Shown: positions 32,986-41,932, numbered from the stretch's first letter. The stretch is 64,000 nt of DNA from Chloroflexota bacterium (GCA_014584575.1 JACTMP010000073.1:62001-126000); one strand, 5' to 3'. Translations and numbers: made by a program. The notes: generated from the sequence alone by a model not told the origin.

Positions 32986-35010
32986 CAGAGGCGGCGCGCC
33001 GACTTTGTCATCCACCGGCGCGCCGGTTTCGTTCAAAACGGGCAGGCGGGCGCCGGAAGCGCGGTCATAAATGCCGACAATGGCCGGGTATTCACCGGGC
33101 GCGGCATCGGCGGGAATGGGCACGGCGTGGATTTGCAGGATCACATCGCCGGGCTGCCAGGCCCAGGAGGGCGCTTCTAATGAGTCACGTTGGGCAAAGG
33201 GACGGCCGTCTGCCGCCAACACCTGCGTAAACAGCACCACATCGGTGGTAAAGGCAGGCGGCACAATTGGCCCCACCTGCGCCGGGTCTTGTACCTGCCA
33301 GATGGTTAGCAGTTCGGCCACACCGCCGGGTTCTACGGATTCGGCCAGCCAGCCTGCGTGGCGCAAAGTGACGGCGTTATTCAGATTGACACCCGCACCG
33401 GGCGCAGTCGAAGTGGCCGTATCCCAGGGCATGGCCTTTGCCTCCAGTTCCACCAGCGTAAACGACGGGTCTAAATCGTCTGGGCGCAAAGGGACGGCCT
33501 CTTGCGGACCGGCCAACACCGCAAACGCCGGGTGCAGCGGCGTGGAGGCGGGGATGATCGCCAGTGTATCCTGCCCGCCGGGTAAAACCAGGGCATACCG
33601 GGCATCGGCCCAACGGAAATCGGTGTCACCGGCCAGCACCAGGGCAATGGACGGGTCATGCGCCGGGCCGGGATACACGGTGGAGAGCAATACCGGGCCG
33701 TCTAGCTCCTGGCTGTCCAGATAAGCCAGCGCTTCTACCAGATTGCGCTGATATGCGCCGCGCACATCGGGCGACTGTCCCCAGCGGATGAAGTAATCGT
33801 TGATGGTGGTAACGCCTACCCAGAACAGCCAGACGGTGAGAGCAACGGCCGTGACCCCCCGTCCATAACGCGGCCAACGTTGTCCAAACCAAGTTGCCAC
33901 CGCCCAAAAACCAATAGCAGGTAGCATGAACACGGCCGGCAGCGCCGCCAGATTGCGCGTGGTGTTGGCCGTGGCCCCGGTGATGAGCGAGGGCAAGACG
34001 CCCACACCAAACCAGAGCAGTAGAAAGGCCGCGTTCGGCTGCCGCCAACGCCACAGGCAGACGGCAATACCGATCAGGAAGAACACGGCCGTGACCACCT
34101 CAAACACCGGCCGGCCCGGAATGTTGTACGCCAGAAACTGATCCCCCTGCCCCGGCCAGACAAAGGCCAACAGCGCCCCGGTGGCATTACGCATGACCGG
34201 CAGCAGATTCCCCTGGCGCAAATCGTTCAGCGGCCTGTCCAGCATGTCCAGCCGCGTCAGGGCATAGGGGTAACGTTCCAGGTAAAGAAACATGGGCGCT
34301 ACCAGCAGCGCCGCCAACAGCAGCCCGGCCAGCGTCGGCCGCCACATCCGCCCAAAAGCAGGGCGATGCGCCAGCAACAGATACAACAAAAAGAGCGGAA
34401 ACAGCAGCCAGGCTACCCGCGCTGCCAGATAAATATGCAGCGTCACCGCCACACACACGCCAAATCCGATCACCAAGAGGGTTGTAGGATGATCCGCGAA
34501 GAGCGCGAAGGTTCTTTTTCCAGGCATATCCCCTCTGCGACTCTGCGACTCTGCGTTAACAAAAAGCTGCCAGAAAAACCAGACTGCCAACGTCATAAAC
34601 AGGGGCAGCAGCCCGGCGCGCAACGCTTCGCGGCTGGCGGCCAGGGGCCAGAAGGAGAGGGCAAGCAGCACGGCCGTGACCAACGCCACTTTCCTATCAA
34701 AAGCCCGGTTAGCCCAGGTGTAGACAGCGGCAATCACGGCCGTACCCGCCATCACATTCACCAGCCGCAGGGCAAACAGCCCCTCGCCTAACAGCGCCAT
34801 GAACCCGGCGACGGTGTAGCTGTAGAGCGGTTCGCTGCCGTAATTGAGGGGGAAGTAAAAGAGCAGAATGCCGTCGAGGATGCCGATGGCTTCACGGCCG
34901 TGATTGGCTTCATCGTGCGTCAGACCCGGCGGCAGGCTGGTAAGCGCCGCCAGCCGCAGGCCAAACGCCAACAGCAAAATCAGAAGGATAGGCCCAACTC
35001 GTTTCCACAT
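32968..35010 (-). CDS. GT39/ArnT-like membrane glycosyltransferase
   Basis: 680 residues. About eleven membrane helices occupy the first 450 residues, followed by a soluble C-terminal domain of about 230 residues. The first loop has the acidic GLTHDEANHGREAI expected of PMT/ArnT-type (GT-C) enzymes using polyprenyl-phosphate sugars. The ATG at 35010 gives a typical signal-anchor (MWKRVGPILLILLLAFGLRL). Acceptor and sugar are unknown. It diverges from the HTH-Sm gene pair at 35134. Confidence 0.82.
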   Translation of the reverse strand: MWKRVGPILLILLLAFGLRLAALTSLPPGLTHDEANHGREAIGILDGILLFYFPLNYGSEPLYSYTVAGFMALLGEGLFALRLVNVMAGTAVIAAVYTWANRAFDRKVALVTAVLLALSFWPLAASREALRAGLLPLFMTLAVWFFWQLFVNAESQSRRGDMPGKRTFALFADHPTTLLVIGFGVCVAVTLHIYLAARVAWLLFPLFLLYLLLAHRPAFGRMWRPTLAGLLLAALLVAPMFLYLERYPYALTRLDMLDRPLNDLRQGNLLPVMRNATGALLAFVWPGQGDQFLAYNIPGRPVFEVVTAVFFLIGIAVCLWRWRQPNAAFLLLWFGVGVLPSLITGATANTTRNLAALPAVFMLPAIGFWAVATWFGQRWPRYGRGVTAVALTVWLFWVGVTTINDYFIRWGQSPDVRGAYQRNLVEALAYLDSQELDGPVLLSTVYPGPAHDPSIALVLAGDTDFRWADARYALVLPGGQDTLAIIPASTPLHPAFAVLAGPQEAVPLRPDDLDPSFTLVELEAKAMPWDTATSTAPGAGVNLNNAVTLRHAGWLAESVEPGGVAELLTIWQVQDPAQVGPIVPPAFTTDVVLFTQVLAADGRPFAQRDSLEAPSWAWQPGDVILQIHAVPIPADAAPGEYPAIVGIYDRASGARLPVLNETGAPVDDKVGAPPLVIGEP

Positions 35011-35133
35011 GCGGGCGGCATTATACTTGACAAGGTGAAACGGTGACACGGTGAGGTGGTGACAAGGGTTCCGAAAGATGGTAGATTCGTAGGGTGATTT
35101 TGAAAATCGCCCACCCATATTGAAGGAGGTAGA

Positions 35134-35925
35134 GTGATGCCTGAGAATTTAGAAACCTTGCGCAAACAACGCAACATGAAAGCGGGGCAGTTAGCCGCCA
35201 AATCGGGTGTGCCCATCAAACAAATTGCCGCCTATGAAAAAGGGGAACGCATTAAAGTGGCCGATATGCCCAAACTGGCCCGCGCTCTGTTCGTAGACGA
35301 GTCCCAGATCAATTGGGTCTCTGTGCCGCCCCCGCCGCCCCCACCCAAACCGGTGGTGGAAAAGCCCAAAAAAGTGGAAGCGCCGGACAAACCCCAGTCG
35401 GAAAAGCCCCAAGTTGAAGCGCCAGAAGGATCCGAACGGACGAAAAAATCGCGCTGGCCAAAACAAAAACGGGCAGAAGCTAACTTGCCCGCACGGCCGT
35501 CCCAGATTGAGCACGCGCTGATGATGGCTGCCAAAGTGGGGGAAGATGAAACGGCCGTAACCGAAAAAGCGGGCAAACCCCTGAACGAACTCACCCAGAC
35601 CGAAGCCAGCCATCTCATTATGACGTACCAGAAAGCCTGGCTGGAATACAAAAAATCGCGCTGGCCGGGTGATCCCCAATTTGCTAACAGCCAGGGCAAA
35701 CGCGCCCTGACGCCGGAAGCGGTTGACCGCTATGAAGTGGATTACTTGCAGGCGCGGCAGGAAGCCGGCGACGAACTGACCTTTACCCTGTTTGATGGCT
35801 CCACGCGGCACGGCCGTGTCATTGGCTTTTCCCCCTATGCCATCACCATCCAGGAGGCTGATGGCCCGGAAACGACGCTGCAAAAGTTAGGCATTGCCTA
35901 TTATTCGGTCATCGGTAATCAGTAG
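35134..35925 (+). CDS. Helix-turn-helix protein with Sm/Hfq-like C-terminal domain (long form)
   Basis: 263 residues. An XRE-type helix-turn-helix (about 5-55: LETLRKQRNMKAGQLAAKSG, PIKQIAAYEKGERI) is followed by a Pro/Lys-rich linker (VPPPPPPPKPVVEKPKK) with KKSRWP motifs at about 107 and 170. The C-terminus (about 210-262) reads LTFTLFDGSTRHGRVIGFSP then ITIQ, DG, and TTLQKLGIAYYSVIG. This matches the Sm1 (G.V.GF...I.I) and Sm2 (KH.I..V) pattern of Hfq-like proteins. A strong AAGGAGGT precedes the ATG. Likely a nucleic-acid-binding regulator; the Sm assignment is by eye. Confidence 0.75.
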   Translation: MMPENLETLRKQRNMKAGQLAAKSGVPIKQIAAYEKGERIKVADMPKLARALFVDESQINWVSVPPPPPPPKPVVEKPKKVEAPDKPQSEKPQVEAPEGSERTKKSRWPKQKRAEANLPARPSQIEHALMMAAKVGEDETAVTEKAGKPLNELTQTEASHLIMTYQKAWLEYKKSRWPGDPQFANSQGKRALTPEAVDRYEVDYLQARQEAGDELTFTLFDGSTRHGRVIGFSPYAITIQEADGPETTLQKLGIAYYSVIGNQ

Positions 35926-35974
35926 ACGGTAATCGGTAGGCCGCTACCGATTGCCGATAACCGATTACCGGCTA
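35907..35974. repeat. GGTAATC / ACCGATT heptamer array between the HTH-Sm genes
   Basis: Units GGTAATC/GGTAGGC then ACCGATT, GCCGATA, ACCGATT with opposite sense, forming a hairpin that covers the first gene's stop codon. Confidence 0.85.
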
Positions 35975-35988
35975 CAGGAGTACACCCC

Positions 35989-36393
35989 ATGAGTTTATCA
36001 GACCATTTGCGTTATTTACGGGCTATGAAAGGGGGACTGCACATTAGCGATGTGGCGCAGGCGGCAGGCGCGGCCAAGGTGGTGGATGTCGGTCTGGCCG
36101 AAAAGCAGTACCGGCCCCTGACGGACGAGGGGTTAATGGAAAAGCTGGCGGCCTATTACGGCCGTTCTCTGGACGAATTCCACTGGCACAATGCCCGCTC
36201 GCGTAAACAGTTCACCTACTTCATCAGCCACGCGACGCGGAACGAGACGGCTATTTCCCTGGTCTTGCGGCACGGCGAAACAATAACCGGCAGGGTGGAA
36301 GATTGGGACCTGGCCTGCGTGGCGCTGCGGCTGGCAGACGGCCGTTTGCTCATCGTCCAGCGCCACGCCGTTGTGGATTGGTCAACGGAGTAG
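35989..36393 (+). CDS. Helix-turn-helix-like protein with Sm/Hfq-like C-terminal domain (short form)
   Basis: 134 residues, 63 bp after the long form and on the same strand. The N-terminal part (about 3-60, LSDHLRYLRAMKGG, ISDVAQAAG, LMEKLAAYYGRSLDEFHW) looks like a degenerate HTH. The C-terminal part reads TAISLVLRHGETITGRVEDWD then ALRLADG and LLIVQRHAVVDW, again an Sm1/Sm2-like pattern with the RHAVVDW segment in the KHAIS place. Two adjacent proteins of the same unusual architecture suggest a hetero-oligomer or paralogous RNA/DNA-binding pair. Confidence 0.72.
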   Translation: MSLSDHLRYLRAMKGGLHISDVAQAAGAAKVVDVGLAEKQYRPLTDEGLMEKLAAYYGRSLDEFHWHNARSRKQFTYFISHATRNETAISLVLRHGETITGRVEDWDLACVALRLADGRLLIVQRHAVVDWSTE

Positions 36394-36455
36394 TGCCAGG
36401 CAAGGGGCTGTACCGCCCGGGTCAACCAAGATGGTTTTGCCCCTTGCCTGGCACT
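36392..36455. repeat. AGTGCCAGGCAAGGGGC inverted repeat
   Basis: Perfect 17-bp arms (36392-36408 and 36439-36455) around a 30-base loop. The left arm overlaps the stop codon of the short HTH-Sm gene. A diverged copy is at 51072-51135. Confidence 0.85.
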
Positions 36456-36524
36456 GCCGGTTGCGATGGGGTACGGCCGTTTGTTACAATGTCAGCAACG
36501 GTGAACGATTGAGAGGTGAACCTG

Positions 36525-37187
36525 ATGACCTTAGAAACGGAGTATTTCCAAAATCTGCTGCACTCCCCCCGGCTGGCGCAATATGCCCGGCAAATTCAGG
36601 CCGTCTTACAGGACGAAGCCAACCGGCGGCAGGGCTTTTATGCCCAAATCAGCGAAGGCGACAAAGCCGAATTCATCAACGGTGAAATCGTCTTCCATTC
36701 GCCAGTGAGACTGTGGCATAACAACGCCTCTGGTAATCTATACTTTTTGCTCAAAGTGTATGTCATGCACAAAGGAGCAGGCTTTGTGGGGCATGAAAAA
36801 ATCATGGTGTCGCTGACGCGCAATGATTATGAGCCGGATATTTGCTACTTCAACAGCCAGAAAGCGGCCTTATTCAAACCAGATCAGATGTGCTTCCCCG
36901 CGCCGGATTTTGTGGTGGAGGTACTGTCTGCCAGTACCGAAGCCAATGACCGGGGTGTGAAGTTTGAGGATTATGCCGCCCACGGCGTGGCTGAGTATTG
37001 GTTGGTTGACCCGGACGCCGAAACGATTGAGCAGTATCGGCTGCAAGATGAGGTTTATACCCTGGTTATCAAGGCAAAAACAGGTTTGATTGAGAGCTTT
37101 ACCATCCCCGGTTTTACCATTCCGGTGCGGGCAATTTTTGACGAGGCGGAAAATCGGGCCGCACTGTCAACGTTATTGGCCGGTTAA
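36525..37187 (+). CDS. Uma2 family endonuclease-like protein (DUF820)
   Basis: 220 residues of the PD-(D/E)XK-like Uma2 family: AEFINGEIVFHSPV, YEPDICYF, DFVVEVLSAST, KFEDYAAHGVAEYWLVDP (the E.K-type core) and a C-terminal IPGFTIPV. The ATG at 36525 has AGGTG six bases upstream. These proteins are abundant in Cyanobacteria and Chloroflexota; the nuclease activity is assumed from the fold and rarely shown. Its 3' end overlaps the convergent methyltransferase gene by 15 bp. Confidence 0.88.
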   Translation: MTLETEYFQNLLHSPRLAQYARQIQAVLQDEANRRQGFYAQISEGDKAEFINGEIVFHSPVRLWHNNASGNLYFLLKVYVMHKGAGFVGHEKIMVSLTRNDYEPDICYFNSQKAALFKPDQMCFPAPDFVVEVLSASTEANDRGVKFEDYAAHGVAEYWLVDPDAETIEQYRLQDEVYTLVIKAKTGLIESFTIPGFTIPVRAIFDEAENRAALSTLLAG

Positions 37188-38342
37188 CGACGGCCGTTTC
37201 CCTTCCAGTTCTGGCGGTTTTTCCCCATAGTATTGGTAGTAGTTCACCTGGATGTTGCCGTTGTACAGCTTGCGTACCCGGTCGGGCTGGGTGCGTTTGA
37301 AATAGTGGGGAAACTGGGGATCGGCCGTCAGAATATACACCGACCAGCCCGTTTTTTTGCGGAAAATTTTGTTCACGGCCGTGTAAATCTGGTTCATCGC
37401 CTGGTAATCGGCCAGGCGCACACCATAGGGCGGGTTAGAGATGAGGATGCCGTACTGCTGGTCAATCCATAAATCACGCACATCTTTAACGGCAAACTGA
37501 ATATCCTGGCCCACGCCCGCTTTGGCGGCGTTTTGTTGGGCAATGGTGATGCTGGCGGGGTCATTGTCGTAGCCGATCAGGTGCAGGGGAGTGGTGGGGT
37601 CTACGGCCGTACCCGCCGCTGCCCGCGTTTCTTGCCAAATCGGTGCCGGAATAACCGGCCACTGTTCCGCCACAAAAGAACGATGGAGGCCGGGGGCCAT
37701 ATTGCGGCCAATCAGCGCCGCTTCAATCAAAATAGTGCCCGACCCACACAGCGGATCCAGCAGCAGCCGCTCTTTGTTCCAGAAGCTGAGCATCACCAGC
37801 GCCGCCGCCAGCGTCTCTTTCAGCGGCGCTTCGCCCGCCTCTGCCCGGTAGCCGCGTTTGTGCAGCCCCACGCCGGAGGTGTCCAGTGTCAGCAAAACAA
37901 CGTCGTGGTGAATGGAGACGTGGATGGGGAACGATGGCCCGGTTTCGGGGAACCAGTCGGTGTGGGTGTGCGTTTTCAGCCGCTCCACCACCGCTTTTTT
38001 GACGATGGCCTGGCAGGTACGTTCGCTTTGCAGTTGGGACTTCACGGCCGTGGCCGTCACCGTAAATTTGCCATCGGCCGTGATCCATTCCTCCCAGGAC
38101 AGGGATTTGCTTTGCTCAAACAGGTCATCAAAGGTGGTGGCGGGGAATTCGGCCATTTTCAGCAGCACCCGGTCAGCGGTGCGCAGCCACAGATTGGCGC
38201 GGGGGATGTCGGCCAGGGTGGCGGGGAATTGCACACGGCCGTTGCCCACCTGCAAATCGGCAAAACCCAGCGCCCGTAATTCCTGCTTCACCAGCATCTC
38301 CAAGCCCAACCGGGCGGTAGCAATCAGGGTAATGGTTTCCAT
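37173..38342 (-). CDS. THUMP-domain class I RNA methyltransferase (RlmL N-terminal/YcbY type)
   Basis: 389 residues. An N-terminal ferredoxin-like plus THUMP region (about 1-160), then a Rossmann methyltransferase: LLDPLCGSGTILIEAA (SAM motif I), IGYDNDPASI (motif II), ISNPPYGVRL (catalytic NPPY). The family methylates N2 of guanosine in 23S rRNA (E. coli G2445); the exact site here is inferred. It lacks the second RlmK domain of the E. coli fusion, as is common outside Gammaproteobacteria. Confidence 0.92.
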   Translation of the reverse strand: METITLIATARLGLEMLVKQELRALGFADLQVGNGRVQFPATLADIPRANLWLRTADRVLLKMAEFPATTFDDLFEQSKSLSWEEWITADGKFTVTATAVKSQLQSERTCQAIVKKAVVERLKTHTHTDWFPETGPSFPIHVSIHHDVVLLTLDTSGVGLHKRGYRAEAGEAPLKETLAAALVMLSFWNKERLLLDPLCGSGTILIEAALIGRNMAPGLHRSFVAEQWPVIPAPIWQETRAAAGTAVDPTTPLHLIGYDNDPASITIAQQNAAKAGVGQDIQFAVKDVRDLWIDQQYGILISNPPYGVRLADYQAMNQIYTAVNKIFRKKTGWSVYILTADPQFPHYFKRTQPDRVRKLYNGNIQVNYYQYYGEKPPELEGKRPSLTGQ

Positions 38343-38533
38343 AGCAGGGATTGTATCGCAATGCGGCCGGGCGAATAAATTCGCGGCTACAGAAGGCGAA
38401 GACCGCCTGCGCGGTCTGGCCCCGGCCAGAGAACGTATTTTTAACGCCGGTTAATTCCATGTGTACCCATTGGTAAACTTCCAAATTAACGGCTGCCCTT
38501 GTTTCCCCCGGTGTAACTGCCATAATCGCCCTC

Positions 38534-38566
38534 AGATTGGTTCAATCTTGAAGATTGAACCAATCT
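38534..38566. repeat. 33-bp palindromic repeat, copy 1
   Basis: AGATTGGTTCAATCTT, G, then the reverse complement. It is identical to 42458-42490. Both copies lie 11-20 bp upstream of a start codon (ABC permease here, the STAND gene at the other). Confidence 0.92.
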
Positions 38567-38577
38567 CAAGAGGGTAA

Positions 38578-40260
38578 ATGGCAGTGAATGAACTTGGCAG
38601 GGTACTCCCCCTGCCCCACCCACGCATCAACATCCAAAGCTGGCGGCACGGCCGTCACCTTTCCCCTTTTTACCTCCTGTTAATCGGTTCCGCGGTGCTT
38701 GTCTCCGTGTTGATCTTGCTCGTGCCCGCCTACCTGTTGCTGCGCACGGCCACCGGCTGGCAGAACGCCGCCGATACGCTGCTGCGGGTGCAAACCTGGC
38801 AGGTGTTGGGCAATACGCTCTGGCTGGCGCTGACGGTCACGGTGGCTACGGCCGTGCTCGCTGTGCCGCTGGCCTGGCTCACCACCTGCACCGACCTGCC
38901 CGGTCGGCGCATCTGGGCTATTTTGCTGGCCCTGCCCCTGGTCATCCCCAGCTACGTGGCCGCCTTCCTCTTCGTCTCTATGATGACGCCCAAAGGGTTG
39001 TTGCAGCAGCTCACCTATCCGCTGTTGGGCATTGAGCGATTCCCCAACATCTATGGCTTTCCGGGGGCGTTTTACGTCCTGACCATCATCAGCTACCCCT
39101 TCACCTTTCTGACGGTGCGCGCGGCGCTGCGGCGCATGGACCCGGCGCTGGTGGAAGCCGCCCGCAGCCTGGGGCTGTCGCCGCGCAAAGCGTTTTTCCG
39201 GGTCACATTGCCGTATTTACGGCCGTCTATCCTGGCGGGCAGTCTCCTGGTGGCGTTGTATGTGTTGCGGGACTTTGGCGTTGTCACCTTGCTGCAATAC
39301 TCCACCTTCACGCGCATCATCTATAACCGCTATACGGCGTATAAGCTGGACGCGGCGGCGGCGCTGGCGTTGGTGCTGGTGCTGGTCACGGCCGTCATCC
39401 TCTATTTTGAGTACCGCAGCCGGGGGCGGGCGCGTTATGAGCGCATCTCCGTTGGCGCGGCGCGGCGGATGCGTGCCACGCCGCTCGGTATCTGGCGCAT
39501 CCCGGCGTTGGCGTTTGTCACGGCCGTTGTCGTGGCCGCCCTCATCATCCCCACAGGGGGATTGGTCTACTGGTTCTGGCGCGGTTGGAACCAGGATTTT
39601 GGCGTGAAGGATTTGGGGGCCGCCCAGAGCAATGTGGCCGCGCTCTCCACCTTGCTGGAACCGGCCATGAACTCCTTTACGGCGTCACTGGCGGGGGCGG
39701 GGCTGGCCATGCTGCTGGCGCTGCCCATCGCCATCCTGGCGGTGCGGCGTCCGGGCAGGGTCAGTGCCTTTTTTGAACGGCTGACCTATGCCAGCTATGC
39801 GCTGCCGGGCATCGTGGTGGCGCTGGCCTTTGTCTTTTTTGGCATCAACTATGCCCGCCCGCTCTACCAGACGTTGCCGATGCTGCTGCTGGCGTATGTG
39901 ATCTTGTTTCTGCCGCAGGCGGTGGGGGCGCAGCGCAGTTCGCTGTTGCAACTGTCGGCCGGGCTGGAAGAGGCGGCGCGTAGTTTGGGGCAACGGCCGT
40001 CCGCCGTCTTCACCCGCATTACCCTGCCCCTGGTCAAACCGGGCATGATGGCCGGGGCCGCGCTCGTATTCCTCACCTGCATGAAAGAGCTACCCGCCAC
40101 CCTCATTCTCAGCCCCATCGGCTTTAGCACCCTGGCGGTGCAGGTGTGGAGCACCATCAGCGAGGCGTTTTTTGCCCGCGCCGCCGCCCCCGCCCTGCTC
40201 CTCCTCCTGCTCTCTTCCATCCCCCTGGCGTGGATGACGCTGAGGGAGAGGGAATTATGA
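38578..40260 (+). CDS. Iron(III)-type ABC transporter permease (two fused permease domains)
   Basis: 560 residues with about 12 membrane helices in two homologous halves. Each ends with the EAA loop (EAARSLGLSPRKAFFRVTLP at about 195 and EEAARSLGQRPSAVFTRITLP at about 475). This double-permease form is typical of FbpB/SfuB ferric importers; thiamine (ThiP) is an alternative. It is followed by its ATPase, but no periplasmic binding-protein gene is present nearby, so the substrate cannot be fixed. Confidence 0.9.
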   Translation: MAVNELGRVLPLPHPRINIQSWRHGRHLSPFYLLLIGSAVLVSVLILLVPAYLLLRTATGWQNAADTLLRVQTWQVLGNTLWLALTVTVATAVLAVPLAWLTTCTDLPGRRIWAILLALPLVIPSYVAAFLFVSMMTPKGLLQQLTYPLLGIERFPNIYGFPGAFYVLTIISYPFTFLTVRAALRRMDPALVEAARSLGLSPRKAFFRVTLPYLRPSILAGSLLVALYVLRDFGVVTLLQYSTFTRIIYNRYTAYKLDAAAALALVLVLVTAVILYFEYRSRGRARYERISVGAARRMRATPLGIWRIPALAFVTAVVVAALIIPTGGLVYWFWRGWNQDFGVKDLGAAQSNVAALSTLLEPAMNSFTASLAGAGLAMLLALPIAILAVRRPGRVSAFFERLTYASYALPGIVVALAFVFFGINYARPLYQTLPMLLLAYVILFLPQAVGAQRSSLLQLSAGLEEAARSLGQRPSAVFTRITLPLVKPGMMAGAALVFLTCMKELPATLILSPIGFSTLAVQVWSTISEAFFARAAAPALLLLLLSSIPLAWMTLREREL

Positions 40261-40329
40261 ATTAGGAATTATGAATTATGAAGCCGGAGGCTCTCCCCTT
40301 CATAATTCATCCTTCATCCTTCATAATTA
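40251..40329. repeat. AATTATG heptamer array with reverse arm
   Basis: AATTAGG/AATTATG units, then CTTCATAATTCATCCTTCAT in the opposite sense, a long hairpin in the permease/ATPase spacer. If translation began at 40278 the array would be read as KPEALPFIIHPSSFI. Confidence 0.85.
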
Positions 40330-40334
40330 CTCCC

Positions 40335-41372
40335 GTGTCTACCGTTACCTGCCGCAACCTCAGCAAAGCGTTTGATGACCAGCCCGTTGTTTCCGGGGTG
40401 AGTTTTACGGTGGAACCGGGGCAGATATTGGCGCTGCTGGGGCCGAGCGGCTGCGGCAAGACCACCACCCTCCGTCTCATGGCGGGCTTTGAACAGTTAG
40501 ACGGGGGCACCATTGAGATTGACGGGCAGGTGGTAGCCAACGGCCGTATCCACATCCCCCCCGAACGCCGCCGTGCCGGGATCGTCTTCCAGGATTACGC
40601 CATCTTCCCCCACCTGAGCGTGGCCGAGAACGTCGGCTTTGGGTTAGAGCGGCGCGGGCGGGCGGAACGGGTGACGGAGATGTTGGCCTTTGTGGGATTG
40701 CCGGGGGCGGGCGAGCGTATGCCCCACGAACTGTCCGGCGGGCAGCAGCAGCGGGTGGCATTGGCGCGGGCCTTGGCCCCCCAGCCGGTGGTGCTGCTCC
40801 TCGATGAGCCGTTCTCCAACCTGGACGCGGCGCTGCGGGCCGAGATGCGGCGGGAGGTGCGCCAATTGCTGAAGCAGGGGGGCATCACGGCCGTGTTCGT
40901 CACCCACGACCAGGAAGAGGCGCTCTTTATGGGGGATACCGTCGCCGTGATGAACCGGGGGCGGATCGAGCAGTTGGGCACGCCGGAAACGATCTTCCAC
41001 CGGCCGCGCACACGCTTTGTGGCCGATTTCCTGGGCAATACGGACTTTGTACCGGGCACCGTCACGGCCGTCGGTGTACAGACCCCCCTCGGCTTGCTGC
41101 CCCAGACGCCTGACTTGCCACCGGGTACGGCCGTCACCATTGCTGTGCGCCCTGACGATGTGCGGCTGACGGCCGCCACCGACGGCAACGGCCGTGTCAC
41201 CAACCGCCGCTTCATTGGCATTGCCTTTATCTATGAGGTCACGCTGGCCGACGGCACGGCCGTGCATAGCTGGCAGTCGCACCAGACCCACCTGGCCGAG
41301 GGCACGGCCGTCCACGCCACGTTTGATGATGCCCATTCATTGGTATTGTTTGTGGGGGAGACGGCCGTTTAG
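40335..41372 (+). CDS. Iron(III)-type ABC transporter ATPase (FbpC-like)
   Basis: 345 residues from GTG 40335. Walker A GPSGCGKTTT, Q-loop FQDYAIFPHL, signature LSGGQQQRVAL, Walker B VVLLLDEP, switch His in FVTHDQEEA, and a C-terminal TOBE-like domain (from about 245). An ATG at 40278 is in frame, but the residues between are encoded by a spacer repeat, so GTG is preferred. Partner of the double permease immediately upstream. The TOBE region contains several TAV tripeptides, each read from ACGGCCGT. Confidence 0.9.
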   Translation: MSTVTCRNLSKAFDDQPVVSGVSFTVEPGQILALLGPSGCGKTTTLRLMAGFEQLDGGTIEIDGQVVANGRIHIPPERRRAGIVFQDYAIFPHLSVAENVGFGLERRGRAERVTEMLAFVGLPGAGERMPHELSGGQQQRVALARALAPQPVVLLLDEPFSNLDAALRAEMRREVRQLLKQGGITAVFVTHDQEEALFMGDTVAVMNRGRIEQLGTPETIFHRPRTRFVADFLGNTDFVPGTVTAVGVQTPLGLLPQTPDLPPGTAVTIAVRPDDVRLTAATDGNGRVTNRRFIGIAFIYEVTLADGTAVHSWQSHQTHLAEGTAVHATFDDAHSLVLFVGETAV

Positions 41373-41423
41373 GTGATGCGTGATACGTGAGGCGTGAATC
41401 ACTTGTCCGCATCACGCATCATG
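41373..41423. repeat. GTGATGC heptamer array
   Basis: GTGATGC, GTGATAC, GTGAGGC, GTGAATC units followed by GCATCACGCATCATGC in reverse sense, directly after the ATPase stop. Confidence 0.8.
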
Positions 41424-41472
41424 CTTGCCAATCCCCTTGTTCCCGTTACAATGGGGAGAAGGGACTTGTATC

Positions 41473-41706
41473 ATGTTGATTGAAGAACTGGTTTTAGAAA
41501 AATTACGCGGTTTGCCGCCCACCCAACAGCAAGAAGTGTTGGATTTTGTCGAGTTTCTGGAATACCGGCAGCGTCCCTTATTTGATGCGGTGGTGAAGCG
41601 GATTCGTGAACGGGCGGCGGCGTATGAGGCCGGGGAAATTGATGCCTTAGTCACTGAAGCCCGCGACGATTTTTATCGTCAACAACAGCCTGACCATGCC
41701 GATTAG
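41473..41706 (+). CDS. DUF2281-like antitoxin candidate
   Basis: 77 residues from ATG 41473. The N-terminal LVLEKLRGLPPTQQQEVLDFVEFL matches the small DUF2281-type proteins that often precede PIN toxins. It overlaps the following PIN frame by 11 bp, as expected of a toxin-antitoxin pair. Because the PIN gene is internally deleted, this antitoxin may now be an orphan. Confidence 0.7.
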   Translation: MLIEELVLEKLRGLPPTQQQEVLDFVEFLEYRQRPLFDAVVKRIRERAAAYEAGEIDALVTEARDDFYRQQQPDHAD

Positions 41707-41932
41707 CGCTGTGCTCGACACCAATGTCCTGATTAGCAGCCTCATCGTCCCCCCTCCCCCGCCATTGCCCGGTGTGACGCGCGACCCTAAGGATGACCCC
41801 GTTGTGGCCTGCGCTGTAGCCGGGAACGCCGACTATGTGGTCAGCGGCGATCAGGATATTTTGGCGCTCCACGTTTACGGGGCCGTGCGCATGGTGACGC
41901 CCGCGCAGTTTGTACAGCTTTTGGGTGGATGA
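41696..41932 (+). pseudogene. PIN-family toxin with large in-frame internal deletion
   Basis: 78 residues. The first strand AVLDTNVLISSL (catalytic Asp) runs directly into the C-terminal half, VTRDPKDDPVVACA, DYVVSGDQDILAL and VTPAQFVQLL, typical of COG1569-type PIN toxins of about 135-140 residues. About 60 central residues, including the second acidic active-site residue and most of the fold, are missing, and a Pro stretch (VPPPPPLP) marks the join. It is probably inactive. Ribosome loading from the overlapping antitoxin gene seems intact. Confidence 0.7.
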
